From positions 1 to 38,052 of the forward strand of contig JAAXZS010000033.1 in NCBI GenBank assembly GCA_012719745.1: DNA of 38,052 nt. Direction: 5' to 3'. Of the stretch, positions 1 through 7,780 are shown piece by piece. A model generated the notes under the pieces. The model had not been told where the DNA came from. It was given only the letters and a program-made list of their open reading frames with translations, and did no database searches. Source of the DNA: Clostridiales bacterium. GTDB lineage: Bacteria; Bacillota; Clostridia; Oscillospirales; Oscillospiraceae. Both the position numbers and the translations under genes were made by a program. Each line of letters begins with the position of its first letter. Positions within the stretch are counted from its first letter, which is position 1.

Positions 1-59
1 ATATGAACGGCCCGTCTTACCGGCTGTTGGAAACGCAAAGTGGCTCAAGTGTTGAGTAG
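1..59 (+). CDS. IstB-like ATP-binding protein of an IS21-family element, C-terminal fragment
   Basis: A frame open from the window edge ends at a TAG at 57-59. Its last residues read MNGPSYRLLETQ followed by a short tail. I recognise the N-x-N-G-x-SYRxxET pattern as the extreme C-terminus of IstB, the AAA+ helper ATPase of IS21-family transposition. The rest of the gene, and presumably istA before it, lies outside the window. The stop codon falls inside the first of four 22-bp terminal repeats, which is the compact arrangement expected at the istB end of such an element. The call rests on about 18 residues plus the repeats, so the family is likely but not certain. Confidence 0.6.
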   Translation, partial: MNGPSYRLLETQSGSSVE

Positions 60-143
60 CACAAATTGGTCAGGTGGCTCAAGTATTCGTTAGCAAAAGT
101 GGCTCTAATATTCGCTAGCACCTGGCTCAAATATTCATTGACA
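40..143 (+). repeat. Terminal multiple repeats of an IS21-family element (right end)
   Basis: Four degenerate 22-bp direct repeats start at 40, 74, 99 and 122, with GTGGCTCAAGTATTCGTTAG-like cores. Read from the outside, the last copy begins TGTCAATGAATATTTGAGCC, so the element would end with the TG...CA dinucleotides at position 143. Multiple internal copies of the terminal repeat, acting as transposase binding sites, are typical of IS21-family ends. The other end and the target duplication are not in the window. Confidence 0.6.
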
Positions 144-394
144 TTCACAACTGTATTAATTGTAAGTATGGAAACTATTGTCCATACGGTGGAGATGACA
201 TATATTGCATGAAGGAATATATGTTCGCAAATAAAATGGAATTATGCGATTTGTTTGATAACTTTGAAGTACGAGACGATATCTTTGATAATAAAGTTAG
301 AACAAATGATTTTTGTTGTGATAAGTATGAAGCAATAAATCATGATGAGTATTATACGTATAATGACTGGGGGCTTAAAAATAGCAATAAATAA
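144..394 (+). pseudogene. Small Cys-rich protein gene, apparently 5'-truncated by the insertion sequence
   Basis: The frame runs to TAA at 392-394. The first ATG is at 209 and gives 61 residues, but the same frame is open upstream and encodes a cysteine cluster (HNCINCKYGNYCP, then a fourth Cys just before the ATG) that looks like a metal-binding knuckle. The ATG at 209 has no well-placed ribosome binding site: the nearest purine-rich stretch is about 14 nt away. Together with the transposon boundary at 143, this suggests the start of the gene was lost to the insertion. AT-rich codon use differs from the core genes downstream. I do not recognise the family; short Cys-cluster proteins of this look are common in phages and integrative elements. 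A functional internal start cannot be excluded. Confidence 0.45.
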
Positions 395-395
395 G

Positions 396-437
396 AAAAA
401 GGCATTACCGACTGTAACAAGTCAGTAATGCCTTTTT
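396..437 (+). terminator. Rho-independent terminator after the Cys-rich gene
   Basis: An 18-bp stem with one mismatch (396-413 with 420-437) and a 6-nt loop is followed by a T-run. It starts 2 nt after the TAA at 394. The A-run on the other side could let it work for minus-strand transcripts as well, including guaA read-through. Confidence 0.85.
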
Positions 438-501
438 GAATATATTCAGATAATTTATACCCGCAAACCATTGGAAACACACAATAAACGTGTTTTTAGG
501 C

Positions 502-534
502 TTGCTATCATTTTGCTATCATTTTGCTATCAAA
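502..534. repeat. Triple 11-bp direct repeat next to the guaA 3' end
   Basis: Three consecutive copies of TTGCTATCA-like sequence start at 502, 513 and 524, with an exact 11-bp period (one helical turn). They lie about 60 bp from the guaA stop codon, in AT-rich sequence. Phased short repeats near an integration site resemble arm-type integrase or excisionase binding sites. That role is inferred; no integrase is visible in the window. Confidence 0.5.
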
Positions 535-590
535 TCGGAAATTTTTAAGCCGAACGCCCATTGTTTAAGCCACTTTGCGGACTTCACAAT

Positions 591-2123
591 TTATTCCCAC
601 TCCACCGTCGCGGGCGGTTTTGAGGTCACATCATAGCAGATGCGGTTGATGTGCTTGACCTCGCCGACGATGCGGTTGGACACCTTGTCCAGCAGGTCGT
701 AGGGCAGGCGGGACCAGGTTGCTGTCATAAAATCCTGTGTCTCCACGGCCCGCAGAGCCAGCGTATAGTCATATGTTCTCTCGTCCCCCATGACGCCCAC
801 GCTTCGCAGATTGGTCAGCACGGCAAAGTACTGATTCACCGAGCGGTCAAGGCCGGCCAGAGCCATCTCCTCCCGAAAAATGGCGTCTGCCTCCCGCAGG
901 ATGGCCAGCTTCTCCTCCGTCACCTCGCCGATGACGCGGATGGCAAGACCCGGTCCGGGGAAAGGCTGCCGCCACACCAGAGACTCCGGTAAACCCAGCT
1001 CCAGCCCTAGTTGACGCACCTCATCCTTAAACAGGCGCCGCAGCGGCTCCACAATCTCCTTAAAGTCCACACAGTCAGGCAGGCCACCCACATTGTGATG
1101 GCTCTTAATGACCACGGATTCGCCGCCGAATCCGGATTCCACCACGTCGGGATAAATGGTACCCTGTGCCAGGAAGTCCACCTTGCCGATCTTGCGTCCC
1201 TCTTCTTCAAAAACGCGGATAAACTCTTCGCCGATGATCTTGCGCTTGCGCTCGGGGTCTGTTACGCCAGCCAAACGGGACAAAAAGCGTTCCTGGGCGT
1301 TGATGCGCTTCATATTCACATGGAACTGATCCCGCATAACTCGCTCCACATCGTCGCCTTCGTTTTTCCGCAGTAGACCGTGATCCACAAAAATGCAGGT
1401 CAGCTGATTACCCACGGCCTTTTGCAGAAGAGCGGCCGCCACGGCGCTGTCCACACCGCCGGAAAGCGCCAGCAGCACCTTGCCGCTGCCGATCTTGGCC
1501 CGGCACTCTGCCACAGCCTTCTCCATATAGTCAGCCATGCTCCATTCAGGCTTAAAGCCGCAGATTTTATAGAGGAAATTCTGCAGGATCTCTCGTCCGT
1601 GAACAGTGTGCATTACCTCGGGATGGAACTGCACGCCGTAGAGCTTCTGCTCTGCACACTCCACCGCTGCGTGCGCACAACCGGCGGTAGTTGCAATCAC
1701 CCGGAAGCCGGGCGCGATGCTCTCCACCTCAACACCGTGGCTCATCCAGTAAATAGCCGTTTTCTCAATGCCGTCAAAAAGCGGGCTGTCGCCGGTATGC
1801 GTCAGCTCGGTTTTGCCGTATTCACGTGTCTCCGCTGCGCAGCAGCGACCGCCCATCAGGTGCATCATCAGCTGCAGGCCGTAGCAGATCCCCAGCACCG
1901 GAACACCCATGTGGAAAATAGCGGGATCCACCATAGGTGCGTTGGGGGCAAACACAGTAGCGGGCCCGCCGGTAAATACCATGGCGTCCGGCGCAAAATC
2001 CCGCACCTTTTCCATGGAGATATGATAGGGTTTGATCTCGCAGTAGACGCCGCATTCGCGGATACGGCGCGCCACCAGAAGATTATACTGTCCGCCGAAA
2101 TCCAGAACCAGAACTTTTTTCAT
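591..2123 (-). CDS. guaA: GMP synthase (glutamine-hydrolysing)
   Basis: This enzyme converts XMP to GMP using ATP and glutamine-derived ammonia, the last step of guanine nucleotide synthesis. It is a full-length 510-residue protein. The N-terminal class I glutamine amidotransferase has Cys80 in GICYG and the His167/Glu169 pair in QFHPE. The ATP pyrophosphatase domain has the SGGVDS loop at 221-226, and the dimerisation domain ends in the conserved KPPATVEWE. The ATG at 2123 is preceded by GGGAGGA lying inside the end of xpt. The two genes are 3 nt apart, so xpt-guaA is one transcription unit for guanine/xanthine salvage and synthesis. The conserved 3' end of guaA is a known insertion site for genomic islands, and mobile DNA lies directly downstream here. 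Confidence 0.97.
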   Translation of the reverse strand: MKKVLVLDFGGQYNLLVARRIRECGVYCEIKPYHISMEKVRDFAPDAMVFTGGPATVFAPNAPMVDPAIFHMGVPVLGICYGLQLMMHLMGGRCCAAETREYGKTELTHTGDSPLFDGIEKTAIYWMSHGVEVESIAPGFRVIATTAGCAHAAVECAEQKLYGVQFHPEVMHTVHGREILQNFLYKICGFKPEWSMADYMEKAVAECRAKIGSGKVLLALSGGVDSAVAAALLQKAVGNQLTCIFVDHGLLRKNEGDDVERVMRDQFHVNMKRINAQERFLSRLAGVTDPERKRKIIGEEFIRVFEEEGRKIGKVDFLAQGTIYPDVVESGFGGESVVIKSHHNVGGLPDCVDFKEIVEPLRRLFKDEVRQLGLELGLPESLVWRQPFPGPGLAIRVIGEVTEEKLAILREADAIFREEMALAGLDRSVNQYFAVLTNLRSVGVMGDERTYDYTLALRAVETQDFMTATWSRLPYDLLDKVSNRIVGEVKHINRICYDVTSKPPATVEWE

Positions 2124-2126
2124 ACA

Positions 2127-2702
2127 TCAATCCTCCCGAAAAACGATGCCGTTTTCATCTGCCTTGTCTATGATAGCCAGCGAGCGAATGGGGTATCCCT
2201 CTTCCCGCAGGGAATCGCCGCCGCTCTGGAAGCCCTTTTCCACCGCCACGCCGATACCGGCCAGAGAAGCACCGGCCTTGTTCACGATGTCGATCAGGCC
2301 GCGCATGGCGTAGCCCTTGGCCATAAAGTCGTCGATAATCAGCACATTGTCGTTGGCATTGATCCAATCCTGAGCCACGATCAGGGTTACTTTCTTTTTA
2401 TAGGTATAGGAAAAAATATCGCTCTGGTACAGTCCGCCCTCAATATTGTCGCTCTTGGCCTTCTTGGCAAAGACCATGGGGACGCCATATTTCCGGGCAC
2501 AGATTGTGGCCAAAGCGATGCCGCTTGCCTCAGCGGTCAACACCATTGTAATTTTGCTGATATCAAAGGTCTTGGCAAATTCATCTGCCAGTTCTTCCAT
2601 AAAAATGGTATCAACACGGTGGTTCAGAAATCCATCCACCTTGATAATATTGCCGGGCAGCACCTTGCCCTCCCGGCGGATTCTTTCCTTCAGCTTGTCC
2701 AT
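2127..2702 (-). CDS. xpt: Xanthine phosphoribosyltransferase
   Basis: This enzyme salvages xanthine to XMP with PRPP, feeding GuaA encoded 3 nt downstream. The protein is 191 residues, the usual Xpt length. It begins MDKLKERIRREGKVLPG, as Xpt proteins do, and carries the PRPP-binding loop LIIDDFMAKGYAM at about 121-133. The frame stays open upstream to 2786, but only the ATG at 2702 has a good ribosome binding site (TTGGAGGAG, 6-7 nt spacing) and matches the family N-terminus. I looked for a purine riboswitch in the 110-nt leader and found no convincing match. Confidence 0.95.
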   Translation of the reverse strand: MDKLKERIRREGKVLPGNIIKVDGFLNHRVDTIFMEELADEFAKTFDISKITMVLTAEASGIALATICARKYGVPMVFAKKAKSDNIEGGLYQSDIFSYTYKKKVTLIVAQDWINANDNVLIIDDFMAKGYAMRGLIDIVNKAGASLAGIGVAVEKGFQSGGDSLREEGYPIRSLAIIDKADENGIVFRED

Positions 2703-2733
2703 ACCGTCACTCCTCCAAGAAATAATTGGCATT

Positions 2734-2762
2734 ATCATGCCTGATTTTTCCGTAAAATACAA
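2734..2762 (-). promoter_or_regulatory. Possible xpt-guaA promoter
   Basis: TTGTAT (2757-2762) and CATGAT (2734-2739) are separated by 17 bp, about 30 bp upstream of xpt. A GATAAT overlaps the -10 but is badly spaced. The match is weak. Read-through from the LysR gene is an alternative source of transcription. Confidence 0.3.
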
Positions 2763-2813
2763 GGGCGAGAGCGCCAAAGTTTCCACAAACCCCGCCTGCC
2801 CTTTTGATAAATA

Positions 2814-3731
2814 TTACAAGTCCTGCATACCGCCGATGGTCTGGGGCAGCCCGGTCTTCACATAACCGGCAAACTGTCGGGCGGCAGCCGTCTGCGGCAC
2901 ATCGCGCAGCGCGCACATATCCACGCTGCGGGGCGGAATGTCAAAGGTAGTCTTTAATTTACGCAGCGTTCCTTCCGCCAGTTCCCGCTTCACAAATTCC
3001 TCCGTCACGCCAGCCACGCCAAAGCCGATACGGGCCAGATCCACCAGCAGGCTCCGTGCGCCCAGTTCGATCTCCGGATTCAGCTTCAGACCGTTCTGCA
3101 AAAAATACTTTTCCAGATATAGCCGCGAGGAGGCCTTTTTCTCCAGCAAGATCAGCGGAAATCCGGCGATCTCGTCCAGCGTGTAGGCATGTTCCCAGTG
3201 GCAGGGATAGTCCGCCCCTGCCACAAAAACAGAGTGGGTGGCAAAGCAGGGAAAAATATCCAACGTGTCGGTTTCCGCCGGCGTGCTGGCAAAGGCAATG
3301 TCCACCTTGCCGGACTGGAGCAGGCCCAGCACCTTATGACTGCGGCCACTGACGATCTGGATATGGATGCCGGGATACCGGCGGTGAAATCCATCCAGAT
3401 AAGGAAGTAAAAACTGACTTGTCACTGTATCGCTGGCGCCGATGGTCAACTGTCCCATCTGCAGTTCCCGGGTCTGGGCCAGTTTTTCTTCTCCGGTTTC
3501 CAGCAGTCCCATGGCGCTTCGCACATATTCATACAGCATCTTCCCCTCGCCCGTGAGAATAACGCCCCGGGAATTGCGGGAAAAAAGCCGTGTATGCAGC
3601 TCTTCCTCCAGCTGTTTTACCGACTGGCTGACAGCGGATTGGGAAATAAACAGTGCCTGCGCGGCGGCGGTAATATTGCCTGCCTCCGCCACTTCTTTAA
3701 ATACTTTATACAGTTCGAGTTTGACGGCCAT
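2814..3731 (-). CDS. LysR-family transcriptional regulator
   Basis: This is a 305-residue LysR-type regulator. The N-terminal winged helix-turn-helix (about residues 5-62) contains GNITAAAQALFISQSAVSQS, the family's DNA-recognition segment. It is followed by a linker helix and a substrate-binding-fold effector domain (about 90-295). The ATG at 3731 was chosen over an upstream in-frame GTG (3740) because GAGGTG lies 6 nt before it. The gene has its own strong promoter and a palindrome in its leader, and ends 111 nt upstream of xpt on the same strand. The effector and targets cannot be told from sequence. Its place between two purine operons makes purine or neighbouring-gene control possible but unproven; CysB/CysL-like regulators have the same architecture. 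Confidence 0.9.
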   Translation of the reverse strand: MAVKLELYKVFKEVAEAGNITAAAQALFISQSAVSQSVKQLEEELHTRLFSRNSRGVILTGEGKMLYEYVRSAMGLLETGEEKLAQTRELQMGQLTIGASDTVTSQFLLPYLDGFHRRYPGIHIQIVSGRSHKVLGLLQSGKVDIAFASTPAETDTLDIFPCFATHSVFVAGADYPCHWEHAYTLDEIAGFPLILLEKKASSRLYLEKYFLQNGLKLNPEIELGARSLLVDLARIGFGVAGVTEEFVKRELAEGTLRKLKTTFDIPPRSVDMCALRDVPQTAAARQFAGYVKTGLPQTIGGMQDL

Positions 3732-3749
3732 AGTGTACACCTCATTAGC

Positions 3750-3778
3750 GAAATTGATTGCTTGTCGAATTCAATTTC
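3750..3778. promoter_or_regulatory. Candidate LysR autoregulatory operator
   Basis: A perfect 8-bp inverted repeat, GAAATTGA (3750-3757) and TCAATTTC (3771-3778), has a 13-bp spacer. It lies at the predicted transcription start, between the -10 and the start codon. Its size and placement fit an autorepression site for the LysR protein, but binding is inferred. Confidence 0.45.
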
Positions 3779-3783
3779 CTAAC

Positions 3784-3812
3784 ATTATATCGTCTTTGCT
3801 GACCGTTGACAA
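3784..3812 (-). promoter_or_regulatory. Sigma-A promoter of the LysR gene
   Basis: TTGTCA (3807-3812), a 17-bp spacer and a perfect TATAAT (3784-3789) lie about 50 bp upstream of the ATG at 3731. Confidence 0.8.
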
Positions 3813-3840
3813 CAGCTTTCTCAAAAAACCGGCAAAAAGC

Positions 3841-3876
3841 GGCAGGAATTTACTTATAAAAAAGTAAATTCCTGTC
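3841..3876 (-). terminator. Hairpin terminating the purA-purB operon
   Basis: A 15-bp stem (3841-3855 with 3862-3876; one G-U pair) and a 6-nt loop begin 6 nt after the purB stop codon. The T-run downstream on the minus strand is delayed (TTTTT after CCGC), so it may be an imperfect terminator. Confidence 0.6.
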
Positions 3877-3882
3877 AAACGC

Positions 3883-5298
3883 TCAAAGGGTCAGTACCGT
3901 TTCACTCTCATCCACCGTACCGATAAGTTCTCTGCACTTTTTTGCAAAAGAGCGGGTCTGCTCTGCGCTGCGGCCGATATACAGCCGGGGCTGAAGCTGG
4001 GCGCGGATGTCCGCCTCGGTCATGCCGAATTCTTCTCTTTTCGCCAGCGCCGCCACCAGATCCCAGGGTTCCCCCTCCTTCATGGCAGCCGTCGCCTCCA
4101 TAGAGGCCTCCCGGATGATCTCGTGTACCTTCTGCCGGTCCCCGCCCCGGCGCACCGCCTCCATCAGGAGGTTTTCGGTGGCGATAAAGGGCAGATAGTC
4201 CCGGACGGACTTCTCCACGATCTTTTCATTCACATGCAGTCCCCCCGCCACATTCTGCACCAGACGCAAAATACCGTCCACTGCCAGAAAAGCCTCCGGC
4301 AGGGAGATGCGGCGGTTGGCGGAGTCGTCCAGCGTCCGCTCCATCCACTGACATGAGGCGGTGAGAGGCGCGTTGAGGGCGTCCGTCATTACATAACGGG
4401 CCAGGGAGCAAATGCGCTCGGAGCGCATGGGATTGCGTTTATAAGCCATGGCGGATGAGCCGATCTGCTTGTCCTCAAAGGGCTCCTCCACCTGCCGGTC
4501 GTGCTGCAAAAGCCGAAGGTCGCCGGCAAATTTGGCTGCGCTCTGGGCGATGGAGGATAGCGCCGCCATTACGCGGCTGTCCATCTTCCGGGGATAGGTC
4601 TGGCCGCAGACGTCGTAAAGCCGGTCAAAGCCAAAGGCACCGGCAATTTTCCGGTTCATAGCGTCGATCTTTTGCGTGTCGCCCCCAAAGAGATCCAAAA
4701 AGCTTGCCTCGGTACCGGTGGTACCCCGGCACCCCAGAAAACGAAAGGCGCCAAGCACATCGTCCAGTTCCTCTAAGTCCAGCATCAAATCCTGCAGCCA
4801 AAGCGAGGCCCGCTTCCCCACCGTCACCAGCTGGGCCGGCTGATAGTGGGTGTAACCCAGGCAGGGCATGTCGGCATAGGTCTCGGCAAAGGTGCAAAGC
4901 TTATCCATGGCCTTGCACAGTTCCCCCCGAACATAGCGCAGGGCATCCCTGTATAGAATCAGGTCGGCGTTATCCGTCACATAGCAGCTGGTGGCGCCCA
5001 GATGAATAATGCCCTTGGCTCCCGGCGCCATGACGCCGAAGCCGTAGATATGGGCCATCACATCGTGGCGTACCTCTTTTTCCCGCTGTGCCACCACCTC
5101 GTAGTTGATGGGCGTTATATGTTTCTCCAGTTCCCGCACCTGTTCCGGCGTAACGGGCAGCCCCAGTTCCTGCTGGGCACGGGCCAGCTCTACCCACAGA
5201 CGCCGCCATGTCTCATAGCGGCAGTCCGGGGAGAAAAGGTGCAGCATATAATCGGAAGCATAGCGGGAAGCCAGAGGCGTTTCATAAATGGATTTCAT
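3883..5298 (-). CDS. purB: Adenylosuccinate lyase
   Basis: This enzyme cleaves SAICAR and adenylosuccinate, releasing fumarate, in purine and AMP synthesis. The protein is 471 residues of the fumarase/aspartase superfamily. It has the catalytic-region THYQPAQ (His151), GTTGTEASF (192-200), and the family signature SSAMAYKRNPMRSE at 281-294 carrying the flexible-loop Ser and the substrate-contacting Lys/Asn. The ATG at 5298 follows AAGGAA. It lies 11 nt after purA, whose product feeds it directly, so purA and purB form an operon read from the promoter at 6641-6669. Confidence 0.96.
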   Translation of the reverse strand: MKSIYETPLASRYASDYMLHLFSPDCRYETWRRLWVELARAQQELGLPVTPEQVRELEKHITPINYEVVAQREKEVRHDVMAHIYGFGVMAPGAKGIIHLGATSCYVTDNADLILYRDALRYVRGELCKAMDKLCTFAETYADMPCLGYTHYQPAQLVTVGKRASLWLQDLMLDLEELDDVLGAFRFLGCRGTTGTEASFLDLFGGDTQKIDAMNRKIAGAFGFDRLYDVCGQTYPRKMDSRVMAALSSIAQSAAKFAGDLRLLQHDRQVEEPFEDKQIGSSAMAYKRNPMRSERICSLARYVMTDALNAPLTASCQWMERTLDDSANRRISLPEAFLAVDGILRLVQNVAGGLHVNEKIVEKSVRDYLPFIATENLLMEAVRRGGDRQKVHEIIREASMEATAAMKEGEPWDLVAALAKREEFGMTEADIRAQLQPRLYIGRSAEQTRSFAKKCRELIGTVDESETVLTL

Positions 5299-5309
5299 AG
5301 TATTCCTTC

Positions 5310-6587
5310 TCAGCGAATAATCAGTTCGTCGCGGGCGGCGCCCACGGACACATAGCTGATGGGGCAGCCAATGCCCTTTTCCACAAAGGTCACATACTCC
5401 TGGGCTTCCTTGGGCAGTTCTTCAAAGGAGCGGATCTTGCTCACGTCGCAGTTCCAGCCCTTGAGCGTCTTGTAAACAGGCTTGGCCTCGTCCAGCAGCG
5501 CCGGGAAGGGGAAGCCTTCCACCTGCTTACCGTCGATCTCGTAGGCCACACACACCGGAATCTCCTTCATGTAGGACAGCACGTCCAGCTTGGTCAGTGC
5601 CACCTCGGTGGCGCCCTGCACCAGACAGCCATAGCGAGTGGCCACCAGATCCACAGGGCCTACCCGGCGGGGACGGCCGGTGGAAGCGCCGTATTCGCCG
5701 CCGGCCTTGCGCAGCTCCTCAGCTTCTTCACCGAACCACTCGGCGGTAAAGGGGCCCTCTCCCACACAGGTGGAGTAAGCCTTCACCACGCCCACCACGC
5801 GATCCACGCGGCTGCCGGGGATACCGGCGCCGTTGCAGGCATAGCCCGCTACGGTGGAGGAGGAGGTGGTATAGGGGAAGATACCGAAATCAATGTCCCG
5901 CAGGGCACCCAGCTGGGCCTCAAACAAAATGCGCTTGCCTTCCTTTTCCGCCTGAGAGAGCACCTCGGTGGCGTTACACAGGAAGGGGGCCAGCTTGCTG
6001 CCATATTCCTTGATCCAGGCCATGGTCTCGTCGAAGGAGGAGGGCTCAGCGCCGTAAACGCCGGTGATAATGAGGTTTTTCCATTCCAGAATGGATTTGA
6101 GCCGCTTGGCCAGATACTCCGGATACTGCAGCTCGCCCATCATGATGGTCTTTTTCTGGTACTTGTCGGAGTAGACCGGCGCAATGCCCCGCAGGGTGGA
6201 ACCGTACTTCTTATCCTTGAGCCGCTGCTCCTCCAGCTGATCCATGCGGATGTGGTAGGGGAACACGATGGTCGCCCGGTCGGAGATCTTCAGGTTCTCC
6301 GGCGTCACCGGCACACCGGCGGCACGCAGGGACTCGATCTCGCCCCACAGACTCTCGGGGTTGACCACAACGCCATTGCCCAGCACGTTAATCACGCCCT
6401 TGGAGAAAATACCGGAGGGGATCAGGTGCAGGGCAAATTTACCATATTCATTGACCACGGTGTGGCCCGCATTGCTGCCGCCCTGATAGCGGACAACCAC
6501 GTCATAATCCTTGGCGATCAGATCGACCATACGGCCTTTTCCCTCGTCGCCCCAGTTGATTCCCACAATCGCGCAATGATTTGTCAT
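5310..6587 (-). CDS. purA: Adenylosuccinate synthetase
   Basis: This GTP-dependent enzyme condenses IMP with aspartate, the first committed step to AMP. The protein has 425 residues from the ATG at 6587. The N-terminal GTP-binding GDEGKG motif (Asp14, Lys17) and the QGGSNAGHTVV segment are the family landmarks. An upstream in-frame ATG at 6599 overlaps the AAAGGA ribosome binding site, so the second ATG, spaced 11 nt from it, is preferred. It is first gene of purA-purB, with its own promoter and a leader of about 45 nt. Confidence 0.97.
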   Translation of the reverse strand: MTNHCAIVGINWGDEGKGRMVDLIAKDYDVVVRYQGGSNAGHTVVNEYGKFALHLIPSGIFSKGVINVLGNGVVVNPESLWGEIESLRAAGVPVTPENLKISDRATIVFPYHIRMDQLEEQRLKDKKYGSTLRGIAPVYSDKYQKKTIMMGELQYPEYLAKRLKSILEWKNLIITGVYGAEPSSFDETMAWIKEYGSKLAPFLCNATEVLSQAEKEGKRILFEAQLGALRDIDFGIFPYTTSSSTVAGYACNGAGIPGSRVDRVVGVVKAYSTCVGEGPFTAEWFGEEAEELRKAGGEYGASTGRPRRVGPVDLVATRYGCLVQGATEVALTKLDVLSYMKEIPVCVAYEIDGKQVEGFPFPALLDEAKPVYKTLKGWNCDVSKIRSFEELPKEAQEYVTFVEKGIGCPISYVSVGAARDELIIR

Positions 6588-6640
6588 ACTATAAAACATC
6601 CTTTCAAAGGTGTCGAATTTGCCGCAAACACAGCATTTTT

Positions 6641-6669
6641 ATTATAGCCTGTCAACATTTATAAGTAAA
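6641..6669 (-). promoter_or_regulatory. Promoter of purA-purB
   Basis: TTTACT (6664-6669), a 17-bp spacer and a perfect TATAAT (6641-6646) lie upstream of purA. A TTGACA sits inside the spacer but is too close to the -10 to serve with it. I found no PurR box by eye. Confidence 0.6.
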
Positions 6670-6754
6670 ATACTTTTTTCATATATTTATCATTAATTTA
6701 TCTTATGTTATCGCTATACTATGCCGTCCGACCTTTTGCCGTTCTTTTCTCGCT

Positions 6755-6783
6755 TTGACAGTCCCTCTCCGATATGATAGAAT
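6755..6783 (+). promoter_or_regulatory. Sigma-A promoter of the EamA/coiled-coil pair
   Basis: A perfect TTGACA (6755-6760), a 17-bp spacer and TAGAAT (6778-6783) lie upstream. This rules out the in-frame TTG at 6755 as a start codon, because it lies inside the -35 box. The promoter is divergent from purA-purB. Confidence 0.8.
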
Positions 6784-6844
6784 AACCATACTTAGGCAGT
6801 TTTATCCCACTGCTGAGGCAATTGATGGAAGAGGGCGATTGGGT

Positions 6845-7780
6845 TTGAACCGGCAAAGAAAAGCAGACGGTCTTCTGGCGCTTGTAACGCTGTTCTGGGG
6901 GGCCTCCTATTACCTGATGGATCTGTGTCTGGTGGAAATGGGACCGCTGACCCTCAACGCGTTCCGGTTTCTCATCGCTTTTGCCGTGCTGTATGTTTTT
7001 CTCTTCCCCAAAATGCGCCATATCAGCCGTGAAACGCTGAAATACAGCGTTCTGGTGGGCATCTGCCTGGCCACGGCCTATATCGGCTGTACCTACGGTG
7101 TTCTCTATACCTCCATCTCCAACGCCGGTTTCATCTGCTCCCTGCCTGTGATCTTTACCCCGCTGCTGGCCTTTGTGTGCAAGCATCAGGTGCCGAATCG
7201 TCGCATGGTCATATCCATGGCGGTGTGTGTGGTGGGTCTGGGACTGCTGACCCTCAGCGAAACATTTCGTCCGGCACTGGGAGATCTGATTTGTCTTTTG
7301 TGCGCGGTGGCCTATGCCGCGGATCTTCTGGTAACAGAAACCGCCGTTGGAAAAGAAAAAGTCAATGCTCTGCAGTTGGGCGTCTGCAACCTGGGCGTGG
7401 TGGGTGTTATCATGCTGGTACTGTGCTTTCTCTTTGAAAAGCCTCATCTGCCCACAACCCCCACCGTCTGGGTGTCGGCGCTGTTTCTGGCGGTTTTTTG
7501 CTCCGGACTCGCCTTTGTCATCACCACCGTGCAGCAACAGTATACCTCTGCCAGCCATGTGGGGCTGATCTTCACGCTGGAGCCGGTGTTCTCCTCCATT
7601 GTGGCCTTCTTCTTTGCCCACGAGGTACTGACGCCCCGCGGGTATATAGGGGCCGTGCTGATGCTCTCCTCTCTTTTCCTCATGGAAACGGACTGGAAAG
7701 CGCTGCGTGAAAAACTGCGGCACAAAAAGCAGCCGCTTGATACAATAGAAAATACAGAGAAGCAGGAGGAATTGCCATGA
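6845..7780 (+). CDS. EamA/DMT-superfamily transporter
   Basis: This is a predicted inner-membrane permease of 311 residues with two EamA repeats and about ten hydrophobic segments. The first is ADGLLALVTLFWGASYYLMD, a typical EamA N-terminus. EamA members export or import small metabolites such as amino acids or nucleosides; the substrate here is unknown. The TTG at 6845 is the best start: it is downstream of the promoter, preceded by GGAAGAGGG, and gives the usual family length. The stop overlaps the start of the coiled-coil gene (ATGA at 7777-7780), so the two are translationally coupled. An in-frame upstream start would lie within the promoter and is unlikely. Confidence 0.85.
   Translation: MNRQRKADGLLALVTLFWGASYYLMDLCLVEMGPLTLNAFRFLIAFAVLYVFLFPKMRHISRETLKYSVLVGICLATAYIGCTYGVLYTSISNAGFICSLPVIFTPLLAFVCKHQVPNRRMVISMAVCVVGLGLLTLSETFRPALGDLICLLCAVAYAADLLVTETAVGKEKVNALQLGVCNLGVVGVIMLVLCFLFEKPHLPTTPTVWVSALFLAVFCSGLAFVITTVQQQYTSASHVGLIFTLEPVFSSIVAFFFAHEVLTPRGYIGAVLMLSSLFLMETDWKALREKLRHKKQPLDTIENTEKQEELP

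Larger units (their letters stand above)
1..143 (+). mobile_element. Right end of an IS21-family insertion sequence (partial)
   Basis: This combines the IstB C-terminal fragment (1-59) with the four terminal repeats (40-143). The inferred outer boundary is the CA at 142-143. Immediately beyond it, a different coding frame (Cys-rich, 144-394) begins without a start codon, as expected if the element interrupted that gene. The left part of the element is outside the window. Confidence 0.55.

Noticed and set aside
1380-2744. Long plus-strand open frame opposite guaA and xpt (454 codons)
   Set aside because: It is antisense to two clearly conserved enzymes, and its His/Gln/Leu-rich composition is the usual shadow of a GC-biased gene.
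2703-2813. Possible purine riboswitch in the xpt leader
   Set aside because: The leader lacks the conserved purine-aptamer core on the coding strand, and there is no paired terminator/antiterminator arrangement.
6719-7723. Minus-strand open frame opposite the EamA gene
   Set aside because: It is rich in Gln/His/Gly/Arg with no hydrophobic core, and antisense to a clear membrane transporter with its own promoter.
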